Shown: one piece after another, positions 35,734 through 44,111 of the stretch
How the letters are laid out: every line of letters starts with the position of its first letter
Position numbering within the stretch: position 1 is the stretch's first letter
Assembly (NCBI RefSeq): GCF_900100335.1
Contig: NZ_FNFE01000005.1
Span: 62,001-126,000, forward strand
DNA from: Natronorubrum texcoconense
Lineage (GTDB): Archaea; Halobacteriota; Halobacteria; Halobacteriales; Natrialbaceae
Length of the DNA stretch: 64,000 nucleotides
Reading direction: 5' to 3'
Position numbers and translations under genes: made by a program
Notes under the pieces: model-generated
The model's database searches: none
Told to the model about the DNA's origin: nothing
What the model saw: only the letters and a program-made list of their open reading frames with translations

Positions 35734-36384
35734 GTGACCGAACGCACCCAGTCGTCCGACTCGGAGACCTCGTGTGGATGTAAGCTCGGACGCGTCGCCG
35801 ACGAGTACGGGCTCCAGAGCCTCGACGACCAACTGGTCGGCTACTGGACCGGCGAGCGGGACGAAAAGATGAGCACGCGCCAACTCGCGACCTACGTAAA
35901 CCAGCGAGTGCTCGAGACCGCACTCGAGGACGCGAACGTCCTCCTCAAAGACGGCGAGATCGAAAACACCTACCGACTGCTGACCGACGACGACGTCAGC
36001 AGCGGGACACAGGTGCAGACGCGAAACGAACTCGAGCGCGACGGCGTGCCGATCGACGAGGTCGAGTCGAACTTCGTCTCCCACCAGACGGTTTACAACC
36101 ACCTGACGGACTGTCTGGCAGCGACGCTCGAGACGCCGAGCGACGACGAACGAGTGGAACGAAGCGCCGACAAACTCGGCGCACTGCAGAACAGAACCGA
36201 GGCGGTGACGTCGGATACGATCGCCCAACTCGAGCGAAACGGAATCCTCGACCTCGGCGAGTTCAACGTGACCGTCTCCGTGACCGTAACGTGCGAGGAC
36301 TGCCTCCAGGAGTACCCGATTCGGACGTTGCTGGACGAACGATCCTGCGATTGCCAGGACGCGACCGCGGACGATTCGGCATAG
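35734..36384 (+). CDS. rdfA: Rod-determining factor RdfA-type protein
   Basis: A GTG-started 216-residue protein; the GTG is 29 bp from a TATA-like attttttag, and no better ATG fits. The N-terminus has CGCKLGRVADEYGL and the C-terminus has CEDC and CDC pairs, suggesting zinc binding. The middle contains RQLATYVNQRVLETALEDA, typical of the haloarchaeal RdfA family. In Haloferax volcanii RdfA is needed for rod-shape formation. As in other haloarchaea it is followed by an archaea-specific SMC-related gene (88 bp). Haloarchaea carry several paralogous pairs, so this copy may have another role. Confidence 0.8.
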   Translation: MTERTQSSDSETSCGCKLGRVADEYGLQSLDDQLVGYWTGERDEKMSTRQLATYVNQRVLETALEDANVLLKDGEIENTYRLLTDDDVSSGTQVQTRNELERDGVPIDEVESNFVSHQTVYNHLTDCLAATLETPSDDERVERSADKLGALQNRTEAVTSDTIAQLERNGILDLGEFNVTVSVTVTCEDCLQEYPIRTLLDERSCDCQDATADDSA

Positions 36385-36471
36385 CAGGGAATCAAACCGA
36401 CGATCTCGGAGCGTCGTTCACCGCGCACGGAAGGGGCAAAATATTTTTGATGGGAGCGAGAACGCGGTGAT

Positions 36472-38448
36472 ATGAAAAGTGAACTGGATAGGGCGGAACG
36501 TGATACTCCGGAGCAAGCGACGCTCTTCGTCGACAATATCGGCGGCATCGACGAGACGGAGGTCTCGTTTCAGCGAGGGGCAACGGTGCTCTCGGGACGA
36601 AACGCAACCAACCGAACATCGCTGTTACAGGCGATCATGGCCGCACTGGGGAGCGATCAAGTCAGTCTCAAAGCCGACGCTGAGGAGGGGCAGGCGGAGC
36701 TCGAGCTCGGTGACGAAACCTACCGACGGACGCTACAGCGTCGAAACGGTACTATCGTTACCGACGGCGAGCCCTACCTCGACGACCCCGAGCTCGCGGA
36801 CCTCTTTGCGTTCCTGCTCGAATCGAACGAGGCGCGACGCGCCGTCGCACGCGGCGACGATCTCCGCGAACTGATCATGCGCCCGGTCGACACCGACGCG
36901 ATCAAGGCCGAAATCGAGCAGTGTCAGCGACGGAAACAGGAGATCGACGATCAGCTCGCGGAGCTGGACGAACTCGAAGGCAAGCTGCCCGACCTCGAGG
37001 CAAAGCGGACCCGAGTGACCGACGAGATCGAGACGCTCGAAGAAGAGCTGGAGGAGGCACAGGCTGAGCTCGACGAGACCAACGTCGACGTCGACGAACG
37101 GCGGGAAGAGCAGTCCGAACTCGAGACGAAACTCGAGGAACTCCGCGAGACCCGCTCCGATCTCGAACGCGTTCGCGATCGGATCGAAACCGAACGGGAA
37201 AGCATCGACGCGCTCGAGGAAGAGCGAGAGGAGGTCGAGGAGCGCCTCGACTCGCTCTCGTCCGGCGACGAGTCGGAGGTGAGCCGACTCGAGGCCGAGA
37301 TCGAGACGCTTCAGGACGAGAAGGCGGCGCTCTCCGACGAGATCTCGCAGCTCCAGAGCACGATTCAGTTCAACGAACAGCTCCTCGACGAGCAGGAGTC
37401 GGTGCTCCCGGAAGCCGACGAGGACGACGAGCCGGTGACGGACCAGCTTCTGGCGGACTCGGAGACGGTCACCTGTTGGACCTGCGGTTCGTCGGTCGCC
37501 CGCGACCAGATCGAAACGACGATCGAACAGCTTCGAACCGCGCGCCAGGAGCGACTCGAGGAACGATCGGGGATCAGCGCCGAACTCGACGAGAAGCGGG
37601 AGACGCTGTCCACGATCAACGAGAACCGCACCGAGTACCGTCAGACGCAGCGACGCCTCGACTCGATCGACGACGAGATCGAGCGGCGACGCGAGCGCAT
37701 CGAGGCGTCGACGGCCGACCGCGAGGAGCTTACCGACGAAGTCGACGAGCTGGAGGACACGATCGACGACCTCGAGACCGACGACTACAGCGGGGTCCTC
37801 GACCAGCACAAGGAGGTCAATCAGCTCGAGTTCAAACTGGAGCGAAAGGAACGCGAACGCGACGATCTCGACGACCGAATGGCGTCGATCGAGGACCGCC
37901 TCGACGAGCGCGAGACGCTCGAGGCCCGACGCGACGACATCACCGACGAACTGACCGATCTGCGCACGCGGATCGACCAAATCGAGGCCGACGCGGTCGA
38001 AGCCTTCAACGAGCACATGGAGAACCTCCTCGAGGTGCTCGAGTACGGCAACCTCGATCGGATCTGGATCGATCGGACTACCCAGGAAGTCCGCGAGGGA
38101 CGACGGAAGGTGTCGCGCTCGTCGTTCGATCTCAAAATCGTCCGCAGCACCGACGAGGGGGCGGCCTACGAGGACACGATCGACCACCTGAGCGAGAGCG
38201 AGCGAGAGGTGACGGGGCTCGTCTTCGCCCTCGCGGGCTACCTCGTCCACGACGTCTACGAAACGGTTCCGTTCATGCTTCTGGACTCGCTCGAGGCGAT
38301 CGACTCCGAGCGGATCGCGATGCTCGTCGACTACTTCGAGTCCTACGTGCCGTACCTCGTCGTGGCGCTGCTCGACGAGGACGCACAAGCAGTCGAAGTC
38401 GACCACGGCGTGATCACGGAGATCGACTCGGCGTCGGCGGCCCAGTAA
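36472..38448 (+). CDS. Archaea-specific SMC-related protein (Rad50-like coiled coil)
   Basis: A 658-residue ABC-type ATPase relative. The N-terminal lobe has GRNATNRTS (residues 42-50) in the Walker A place, without the usual Lys. Long heptad-rich coiled coils follow (about 140-320 and 340-510) around a zinc hook CWTC (Cys335, Cys338). The C-terminal lobe carries a signature-like LSESEREVTGL and FMLLDSLEAID (601-611), with Asp-Ser in place of the usual Asp-Glu. This degenerate nucleotide site appears typical of the family. It is paired with rdfA and probably co-expressed; a role in DNA or cell-shape organisation is inferred. Confidence 0.85.
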   Translation: MKSELDRAERDTPEQATLFVDNIGGIDETEVSFQRGATVLSGRNATNRTSLLQAIMAALGSDQVSLKADAEEGQAELELGDETYRRTLQRRNGTIVTDGEPYLDDPELADLFAFLLESNEARRAVARGDDLRELIMRPVDTDAIKAEIEQCQRRKQEIDDQLAELDELEGKLPDLEAKRTRVTDEIETLEEELEEAQAELDETNVDVDERREEQSELETKLEELRETRSDLERVRDRIETERESIDALEEEREEVEERLDSLSSGDESEVSRLEAEIETLQDEKAALSDEISQLQSTIQFNEQLLDEQESVLPEADEDDEPVTDQLLADSETVTCWTCGSSVARDQIETTIEQLRTARQERLEERSGISAELDEKRETLSTINENRTEYRQTQRRLDSIDDEIERRRERIEASTADREELTDEVDELEDTIDDLETDDYSGVLDQHKEVNQLEFKLERKERERDDLDDRMASIEDRLDERETLEARRDDITDELTDLRTRIDQIEADAVEAFNEHMENLLEVLEYGNLDRIWIDRTTQEVREGRRKVSRSSFDLKIVRSTDEGAAYEDTIDHLSESEREVTGLVFALAGYLVHDVYETVPFMLLDSLEAIDSERIAMLVDYFESYVPYLVVALLDEDAQAVEVDHGVITEIDSASAAQ

Positions 38449-38543
38449 CGGAGATTCGGTCCCGGGCTTTTTTGCGCACAAGCGGTCGGTTGACGGGAGC
38501 AGAACCTGGAACTGGCCGTGCCGTTGCTCATGCGGCGAACCGA

Positions 38544-38660
38544 ATGCGGCGGGTAGCAGCGACAATAGGTGCAATAGGCTTAATAGTGACAATAGGCACA
38601 GTAGTTTCAATAGGTACAATAGGTCTGGAGAGTGCGATCATACGATTTCAGCATAGATAG
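38544..38660 (+). CDS. Possible 38-residue hydrophobic peptide containing tandem TIG-like triplets
   Basis: ATG at 38544 to TAG at 38658-38660. The peptide begins MRRVAATIGAIG and continues with hydrophobic triplets ending in Gly or Val, then a short basic tail, so it could span a membrane once. The coding stretch coincides with a 9-bp tandem repeat, and each unit encodes one triplet. No promoter or family evidence supports expression, so it may be incidental. Confidence 0.25.
   Translation: MRRVAATIGAIGLIVTIGTVVSIGTIGLESAIIRFQHR
38562..38624 (+). repeat. 9-bp minisatellite-like tandem repeat, seven units
   Basis: Seven consecutive 9-bp units of consensus (a/g)caatagg(t/c), some diverged (for example ttaatagtg and acagtagtt). 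It lies about 115 bp downstream of the SMC-related gene. Units of 9 bp keep the reading frame of the small ORF that spans them. Confidence 0.75.
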
Positions 38661-39329
38661 TGGCACTCAATAGAATTATCTGCATTCGGAGTAGTATTCT
38701 ATACTCATTTCACGGTGATAGGTATTCTCTCTCCAATATCGGTCTCGAATCAGAGTCTTCCCCCCGTCACCGGTTCCCGAAAAATTGATCCCGTCTACGA
38801 ATAAAACTCCTACGTGACCGTGTTCTGCGGATCGATCGAGGTATCCTATAAAAGACGCACGGTCACGGCCAAAGCGCCCGAAACTGCTTCATACGCGCGC
38901 TTCACTCGGTATGTGAGATAGGCCGTTCGCTCGAGACCGCATCGCTAACTGACGAGCAAACCGACGGTACCGTCGCGCTCGTCGTGGGCTGAAAATATAT
39001 TATCACTCGACCATCACATTTGTCAACTCGTTCGAAGGCGAGTATTTGGACATTTTCGAGAGCGTAACTGACTGATTTCAGAGTAGTATACAAAATAGGG
39101 ACGACGCCGATCCGAAACCGAATACGAGTGCGACGGGAGTTACCGACGATCTCCGTGGCGTGTGACATCGGTTCCTCGAGGGAGACCGATCCCAATGTAA
39201 TCGCATACCGACCCGGTTTCGACGCAGTCGCTCGACTCGAGCGAACCGTCGTCGACGAGGGCGCTTCAGCAGCCCTTCACGATCGGTCTCCCACATCGGG
39301 CCGTTCGAGGAGGTAGAGCTAAATGCTCG

Positions 39330-39346
39330 CTGCACACAGTGTGCAG
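39330..39346 (+). promoter_or_regulatory. Perfect palindrome between TATA box and start of the two-ATPase operon
   Basis: ctgcacac and gtgtgcag are 8-bp inverted arms around a single a. The TATA-like ctaaatg is at 39319-39325 and the ATG at 39349, 27 bp apart. The palindrome therefore fills the space up to the expected transcription start and is well placed for a repressor. Confidence 0.6.
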
Positions 39347-39348
39347 TG

Positions 39349-40476
39349 ATGACGGCTACCGCAATAGCGATCGAGTCAGTGACCAAATCGTTTCGCAGCG
39401 AGACGGTGCTTCGGGATATCCAACTGGAGGTCGAAAGCGGCGAGTTCTGCGTCGTGCTCGGCCCGAGCGGCTGTGGAAAGAGTACGCTCCTCAAGTGTAT
39501 CGCCGGATTGATCGAGTCCGACGACGGGACGATCGCGCTCGACGGTCGTGACGCGGCCGACCTCTCCGTCCAGGATCGGAATCTGGGCTACGTGTTCCAG
39601 GAGTTCGAAGAGACGTTGTTCCCCCACAAGACCGTCGCGGAGAACATCGCGTTCGGTCTCGAGCAACGGGACGACCCGCCCACTCAGTCGGAGATTGACG
39701 AGACGATCGACGAGATGTTGACCCTGTTAGCGATCGAGGAGACGCGGGACGATCTCCCGGGAGCGCTCTCGGGCGGACAACAACAACGCGTGGAGTTGGC
39801 GCGACAGCTGTGTCGCAACTGCGAGGTGATGCTCTTCGACGACCCGTTGGCCGACCTCGACTACAAGCTACAGAAACGCATGGAACTCGAGATGCGAAGC
39901 CTCCACGCGGACCTCGGGAGCACGTTCCTCTACATCACGCACAACCAGGACCAGGCGCTCAAACTCGCCGACAAGCTGGTCGTGATGAACCGCGGCATGA
40001 TCGAACAGATCGGCACCCCGGAAACGGTGTATCACAACCCGAAGAACGCGTTCGTCTGCCGGTTCGTCGGTGACTCGAACGCGCTCGTGACGAACGGCAA
40101 GCCGACCGAGGTCGGCGACGGTGTCGTGGACGTCCAGACCGAGGTCGGTCCGATGCGGGCGACTGCCCAGAACGGGACCGAGTCGGAGACCGGAATGCTG
40201 ATCGTCCGACCCGAGGCCGTCTCGCTCGAAACGGACGACTGTGACGTAACAGTCACGGGCGTTCTCGAAGGCCGAACGTACACCGGCGAAACCACCGAGT
40301 TCGCGGTGTCACTCGACGGAACCGACCGCGAGTTCTACGTCGTCGTTCCGGACAACCCCGAGATCGGTGCGATCGGTGATCCGATCGATCTCGGCTGGAA
40401 CGTCGACGACGCGCTCTACTTCGACGAACTCAGCGTAACCGACACCGTTACCATCACGGATCTCATTGAAGAATGA
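39349..40476 (+). CDS. ABC transporter ATP-binding protein with altered Walker B (PotA type, first of pair)
   Basis: An earlier GTG at 39346 is in frame, but TATA spacing favours the ATG at 39349, giving 375 residues. Walker A is GPSGCGKST and the signature is LSGGQQQR. Walker B reads MLFDDPLADLD, so the catalytic Glu position (residue 165) is Asp. The H-loop His is present in ITHNQDQ. A TOBE-like C-terminal domain follows. It overlaps the next ATPase gene by 4 bp (ATGA), implying equal co-production and perhaps a heterodimer with one weak site. The partners are probably the binding protein and permeases at 44112-49232. Confidence 0.88.
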   Translation: MTATAIAIESVTKSFRSETVLRDIQLEVESGEFCVVLGPSGCGKSTLLKCIAGLIESDDGTIALDGRDAADLSVQDRNLGYVFQEFEETLFPHKTVAENIAFGLEQRDDPPTQSEIDETIDEMLTLLAIEETRDDLPGALSGGQQQRVELARQLCRNCEVMLFDDPLADLDYKLQKRMELEMRSLHADLGSTFLYITHNQDQALKLADKLVVMNRGMIEQIGTPETVYHNPKNAFVCRFVGDSNALVTNGKPTEVGDGVVDVQTEVGPMRATAQNGTESETGMLIVRPEAVSLETDDCDVTVTGVLEGRTYTGETTEFAVSLDGTDREFYVVVPDNPEIGAIGDPIDLGWNVDDALYFDELSVTDTVTITDLIEE

Positions 40477-41678
40477 CAATGTCTGACATAGAACCCACCG
40501 AGGCGGACGTGTCGCCGCCCGAACCGGCGCTCGACGAATCGCAATCAGTTGCGCTCGAAGTCGACGAACTGACGAAGATCTACCCCGACGGAACCGTCGC
40601 CGTCGAAGAGATCAGCTTCAGTATCAGTGAGGGAGATTTCTGCGTGCTGATCGGTCCCAGCGGCTGTGGGAAGTCGACGACGCTGCACTCGCTCGTCGGC
40701 AAAATCCCGGTGACGGAGGGAACGATACGGCTCGGAGGCGAAGACATCACCGACGAGCCAACCTACGAACGCGACATCGGGCTCGTCTTTCAGGACTTCC
40801 AGCTGTTTCCACACCTGACGGTCGAGGAGAACATCGGCTACGGACTGGAACGTCTGCAGGTCGACGCAGACGACCGCACGGCTCGTGTCGAGGACATGAT
40901 CGAGATGATGCGTCTCGAGGAGCTGGTCGATCGCCACCCCGAGGAGCTCTCGGCCGGGCAGAAACAGCGCGTCGCACTCGCCCGGAGCATGGTCCTCAAG
41001 CCGAAACTCCTCCTGCTGGACGAACCGCTGGGAGACATGGACTACAAGCTCCAGAAACACATGGAACGAGAGCTGCTCCGACTCCACCGCCAGCTCGACA
41101 CGACGTTCGTCTACGTCACGCACGATCAGACGCAGGCGATGCGACTGGCCGATCAGATCGTCGTCATGAACGACGGCAAGATCGAGCAATCCGACTCCGT
41201 CGAGCGCGTTTACAACGATCCGGCGACGGCGTTCGTTTCGGCGTTCGTCGGCGACTCGAACATCTTCACGGGCGAACTGACCGACGTCAGCGACGACGGC
41301 AGTTACGCGCACATCGAGACGCCGCTCGGGACGTTTCTCGCGACGACGGCGAATCTTCGATCCGAACCGACGTCCCTCGTCGGGGAACGGATCCCCTTCT
41401 CGGTCCGGCCGCAGTACCTCGAGGTCACCGACGAACTGGACAACAGCGTCAGTTGTCAGGTCGAAGACGTTATCCACCAGCCCGGATCGGGGACGCAAGT
41501 AATCCTCGAGGCGACCACGCCCGAGGGGGCGGCCCACGAAATTCAGCTGAAGTCGTTCGACCGAATCGATCCCACGGGTACCGTCGACGTCGGCTGGAGC
41601 GCGGATCACGCGACGCTGCTCGAGCAGACGAGTATCGTCGACGGAATCGATCTCGAGACCGATATTCTCGGCGAATGA
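40473..41678 (+). CDS. ABC transporter ATP-binding protein (PotA type, second of pair)
   Basis: A 401-residue ATPase beginning in the ATGA overlap with the previous gene. It has Walker A GPSGCGKST, a slightly changed signature LSAGQKQR and an intact Walker B LLLLDEPLGDMD. The H-loop is VTHDQTQA, and a C-terminal TOBE domain includes FSVRPQYLEV. The catalytic Glu is kept here, unlike in the first ATPase. It is expected to energise the PotD/B/C-like components encoded downstream. Its stop is 45 bp from the stop of the convergent DUF3830 gene. Confidence 0.9.
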   Translation: MTMSDIEPTEADVSPPEPALDESQSVALEVDELTKIYPDGTVAVEEISFSISEGDFCVLIGPSGCGKSTTLHSLVGKIPVTEGTIRLGGEDITDEPTYERDIGLVFQDFQLFPHLTVEENIGYGLERLQVDADDRTARVEDMIEMMRLEELVDRHPEELSAGQKQRVALARSMVLKPKLLLLDEPLGDMDYKLQKHMERELLRLHRQLDTTFVYVTHDQTQAMRLADQIVVMNDGKIEQSDSVERVYNDPATAFVSAFVGDSNIFTGELTDVSDDGSYAHIETPLGTFLATTANLRSEPTSLVGERIPFSVRPQYLEVTDELDNSVSCQVEDVIHQPGSGTQVILEATTPEGAAHEIQLKSFDRIDPTGTVDVGWSADHATLLEQTSIVDGIDLETDILGE

Positions 41679-41723
41679 GCGAGCAAGCGCGGGGTCGTGG
41701 CCCCTCTCGTCGCGATCCTCCCG

Positions 41724-42170
41724 TTACGATTGGTCCGCGTCAGACTCCCGAATTCGTACGGTAACCGGCTGAACGCCGTCTCTAAGGGTCAGTTCTTCCA
41801 GTGCGGTGAGTTCCGCCCGTGTCGCCTCGAGCGTGCCGACGTGGTTGCCGGCGAGCTCGCCGGCGGGGCTCTTGAAACAGGTGGGGCCGCAGGCGACCAG
41901 AATCTCCTGTTCGTTTCTGTAGCCGGGGTATAGCAGAATGTCACCGCGAGACGGGTAGACGGTGTGGTTCTCTCGGGGGAGCTCCGGGAGGTCGATCTCG
42001 TCGATGTTGATCCACGTCGCGTGGCCGCTCCACCGGACGTGCATCAGCTCCGAGGTCAGCGGGAGGATATCTTGTAGCGCACGAACCGACTCGGGAGCCT
42101 CCGACTCGAGGAGCGGTGCGACGTACGTGTTCTCGCCGACGGTGAGGTGGAGTTCGCTCACGACGCTCAC
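41724..42170 (-). CDS. DUF3830 family protein
   Basis: The GTG at 42170 overlaps the SDR stop in a GTGA tetranucleotide and starts a 148-residue protein; the much longer upstream frame is Arg-rich shadow of the SDR gene. It carries ENHTVYPSRGDILLYPG, a typical DUF3830 core, and AGELAGNHVGTL near the C-terminus. Such proteins have a cyclophilin-like beta-barrel fold. They often occur beside hydantoinase, racemase and amidohydrolase genes, as here, but the reaction is unknown. It is translationally coupled to the SDR. Confidence 0.82.
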   Translation of the reverse strand: MSVVSELHLTVGENTYVAPLLESEAPESVRALQDILPLTSELMHVRWSGHATWINIDEIDLPELPRENHTVYPSRGDILLYPGYRNEQEILVACGPTCFKSPAGELAGNHVGTLEATRAELTALEELTLRDGVQPVTVRIRESDADQS

Positions 42171-42940
42171 CACGCGGTCCAGCCGCCGTCGACGCGCAGG
42201 ACGTGACCGGTGACGAACTCGCTTTCCTCGCCCGCCAGAAACAGCGCGGCGTCGGCGACGTCGTCGGGGGTCCCGAACCGAGGCCACGGCGTCGACGCCT
42301 GCCAGTCGGCGAGCAGTTCCTCGTCGGTCTCCCGCCACTCGGCGTTCTGTGCGGTCTCGATGATGCCCGGCGCCAGCGCGTTGACGTTGATCTCGTCGGC
42401 CGCGTAGTCGAGGGCCATCTGGCGCGTCAGATTGGAGACGCCCCCTTTCGAGGCGCAGTAGGCCGCGCTGTTCTCTCCGCCGACCAGCCCGTAGATCGAC
42501 GAGAGGTTGATGATCTTCCCGTGGTCGCTCTTTTTCAAGAGCGGGAGCGCGTGTTTGCTCGCGAGGAACACCCCCCGGAGGTTGACGTCCATGATGGCGT
42601 CGTACTCGTCCGCGGGCGCCTCGTGGGCCTGATTCTGGAAGTAGATCCCCGCGTTGTTCACGAGGATATCGAGCCCACCGAACTCGTCGGTCGCCGTCTC
42701 GAGCGCCGCCTCGATGTCGTCCTCGTCGGTCACGTCCAGTTCGACGAACTCGTAGTCGGCGTCGACCGCGTCGAGTCGGTCGAAGACGGACTCTTCGTCC
42801 TCGAGTTTCGGTTCACGTCTCACGTCGGTGACGACGACGCTCGCGCCTTCGGCGCCGAACGTCGATGCGATCGCGTTTCCGATGCCCGAACTCGCACCCG
42901 TGACGAGTGCGACACGGCCGTCTAGGCGTCCTTGTGTCAT
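42167..42940 (-). CDS. Short-chain dehydrogenase/reductase (FabG type)
   Basis: A 257-residue SDR with the nucleotide motif TGASSGIG, the NNAG motif and catalytic Ser in NLSSIYG. The YCASK (Tyr-x-x-x-Lys) active site and a C-terminal DGGW follow. It interconverts an alcohol and ketone using NAD(P)H. It is the middle gene of an asparaginase-SDR-DUF3830 operon and overlaps DUF3830 by 4 bp. In the proposed cyclic-amide pathway it could oxidise a hydroxy-acyl intermediate. Confidence 0.92.
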   Translation of the reverse strand: MTQGRLDGRVALVTGASSGIGNAIASTFGAEGASVVVTDVRREPKLEDEESVFDRLDAVDADYEFVELDVTDEDDIEAALETATDEFGGLDILVNNAGIYFQNQAHEAPADEYDAIMDVNLRGVFLASKHALPLLKKSDHGKIINLSSIYGLVGGENSAAYCASKGGVSNLTRQMALDYAADEINVNALAPGIIETAQNAEWRETDEELLADWQASTPWPRFGTPDDVADAALFLAGEESEFVTGHVLRVDGGWTAW

Positions 42941-42985
42941 GCGTCACCAACATCTATGGCCGGGGAGAAATAGCTACCGTTTGGC

Positions 42986-43957
42986 TCACTCGCCGGCGTA
43001 CAGTCGCCGTCGCTCCTCGAGGTCGTCGTCGACCGAACAGACGACGGCCAGTTTGATCCGGGCCTTGTGAGCCGGCAGCTCACCGCCGTGGATCGCCCCG
43101 TGTGAACGGAGTGTGCTGCCGCCGCCAGCGCCGCCGTACACCGGGGCCGTCGTCCCGGCCTGACAGCGCGACGTAACAACCACGGGGGTTTCGTCGGCGA
43201 CGGCATCGTCGATCGCGTCGCCGAGCGCGCTCGTCGTGTTCCCGAGGCCCGTTCCGTCGACGACGAGTCCGTCGATGCCGTCCTCGAGCGCTCGATCGAT
43301 CGGTCGACGCCCCACGCCGGCGCCGCTGGCGACGACCGCGACGTCGCTCGTCACGTCCTCCACGTCGAACGTCTGCGAGTAACTCCTCGGCTCGCGGACG
43401 ATTCGAAGCTCCGAGCGCGTCACGGAGGCGACCGGCGCCGTGCTCGGCGAGTCGAAGGTCTCGAGCGCGCTGGTGTGGGTCTTCGTCACATCGCGGGCGG
43501 CGTGGACTTCGTCGTTCGTGACCACGTAGACGCCGTCGTCGAACCGGTCGTGAGTGACGGTTCTCACCGCCGCCAGCAGGTTCGCTGGCCCGTCAGGGCT
43601 GACCTCGTCGGGCCGTCGTTGTGCACCCGTGAACGCGACCGGAATCCCACCGTCGAGGACGAGATCGAGGAAGTACGCCGACTCCTCGATCGTATCAGTT
43701 CCGTGGGTGACGACGATGCCGTCCGCGCCGTCGGCCGCGACGCGCCGGGCGGCAGCCGCCAACTCGGTCATCGTCTCGAACCCCATATCGTAGCTCGGAA
43801 TCTGGGCAACCTCTTCGACCTCGATCTCGGCGTGACGCTCGAGGTCCGGGACGGCATCGACCAGTTCGGCCCCGCGTTTGCTCGGCGTCGCACCGCCCGA
43901 CGCGCTCGTGCTCGCGATCGTTCCGCCCGTTCCGAGGACGACAACAGTTGGTGGCAT
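42986..43957 (-). CDS. Asparaginase family amidohydrolase
   Basis: A 323-residue protein with both type I/II asparaginase threonine motifs: GTGGTIAS at the N-terminus and VTHGTDTIEES at about residues 83-93. FTGAQRRPDEVSPDGPANL follows. The reaction is hydrolysis of a side-chain amide, with L-asparagine the default substrate. Its place first in an operon with an SDR and DUF3830 protein, inside an amide-degrading island, makes a non-asparagine amide possible. A TATA-like agataacc is centred about 26 bp upstream. Confidence 0.9.
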   Translation of the reverse strand: MPPTVVVLGTGGTIASTSASGGATPSKRGAELVDAVPDLERHAEIEVEEVAQIPSYDMGFETMTELAAAARRVAADGADGIVVTHGTDTIEESAYFLDLVLDGGIPVAFTGAQRRPDEVSPDGPANLLAAVRTVTHDRFDDGVYVVTNDEVHAARDVTKTHTSALETFDSPSTAPVASVTRSELRIVREPRSYSQTFDVEDVTSDVAVVASGAGVGRRPIDRALEDGIDGLVVDGTGLGNTTSALGDAIDDAVADETPVVVTSRCQAGTTAPVYGGAGGGSTLRSHGAIHGGELPAHKARIKLAVVCSVDDDLEERRRLYAGE

Positions 43958-44050
43958 ACATCACGATCACCCGTACATTGGTTATCTCTTTCGCACGATC
44001 GATAGCTTCCTCGGAATGTTCAACTGAAGACCGTCTTATCGTGTAACATC

Positions 44051-44075
44051 TCCTCTTCTGAGGTCCCTAAGAGGA
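44051..44075 (+). promoter_or_regulatory. Inverted repeat upstream of the PotD-like gene
   Basis: tcctctt and aagagga form perfect 7-bp arms with an 11-bp spacer, immediately upstream of the TATA-like tttaata (about 44079-44085), which is 30 bp from the ATG at 44112. The place fits an activator site or an operator over BRE. Confidence 0.45.
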
Positions 44076-44111
44076 ACGTTTAATACGGCACGGTGTGTGT
44101 GACAGCCTGTA

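Larger units (their letters stand above)
38449..39348. other. 900-bp AT-richer intergenic region
   Basis: Holds the 9-bp tandem repeat and small ORF at 38544-38660, then about 680 bp without a convincing gene. GC is low around 38640-39100. The right end carries the palindromic promoter of the two-ATPase operon. Confidence 0.5.

Noticed and set aside
36733-38619. 628-codon minus-strand frame
   Set aside because: It is the shadow of the coiled-coil SMC-related gene; its Leu-rich start is only the antisense of the 9-bp repeat.
38562-38624. CRISPR-like repeat array
   Set aside because: Units are 9 bp and contiguous without spacers, so this is a tandem repeat, not CRISPR.
39128-39316. 62-codon plus-strand frame before the ATPase operon
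   Set aside because: It has no recognisable domain and no promoter, and runs into the operon's promoter region.
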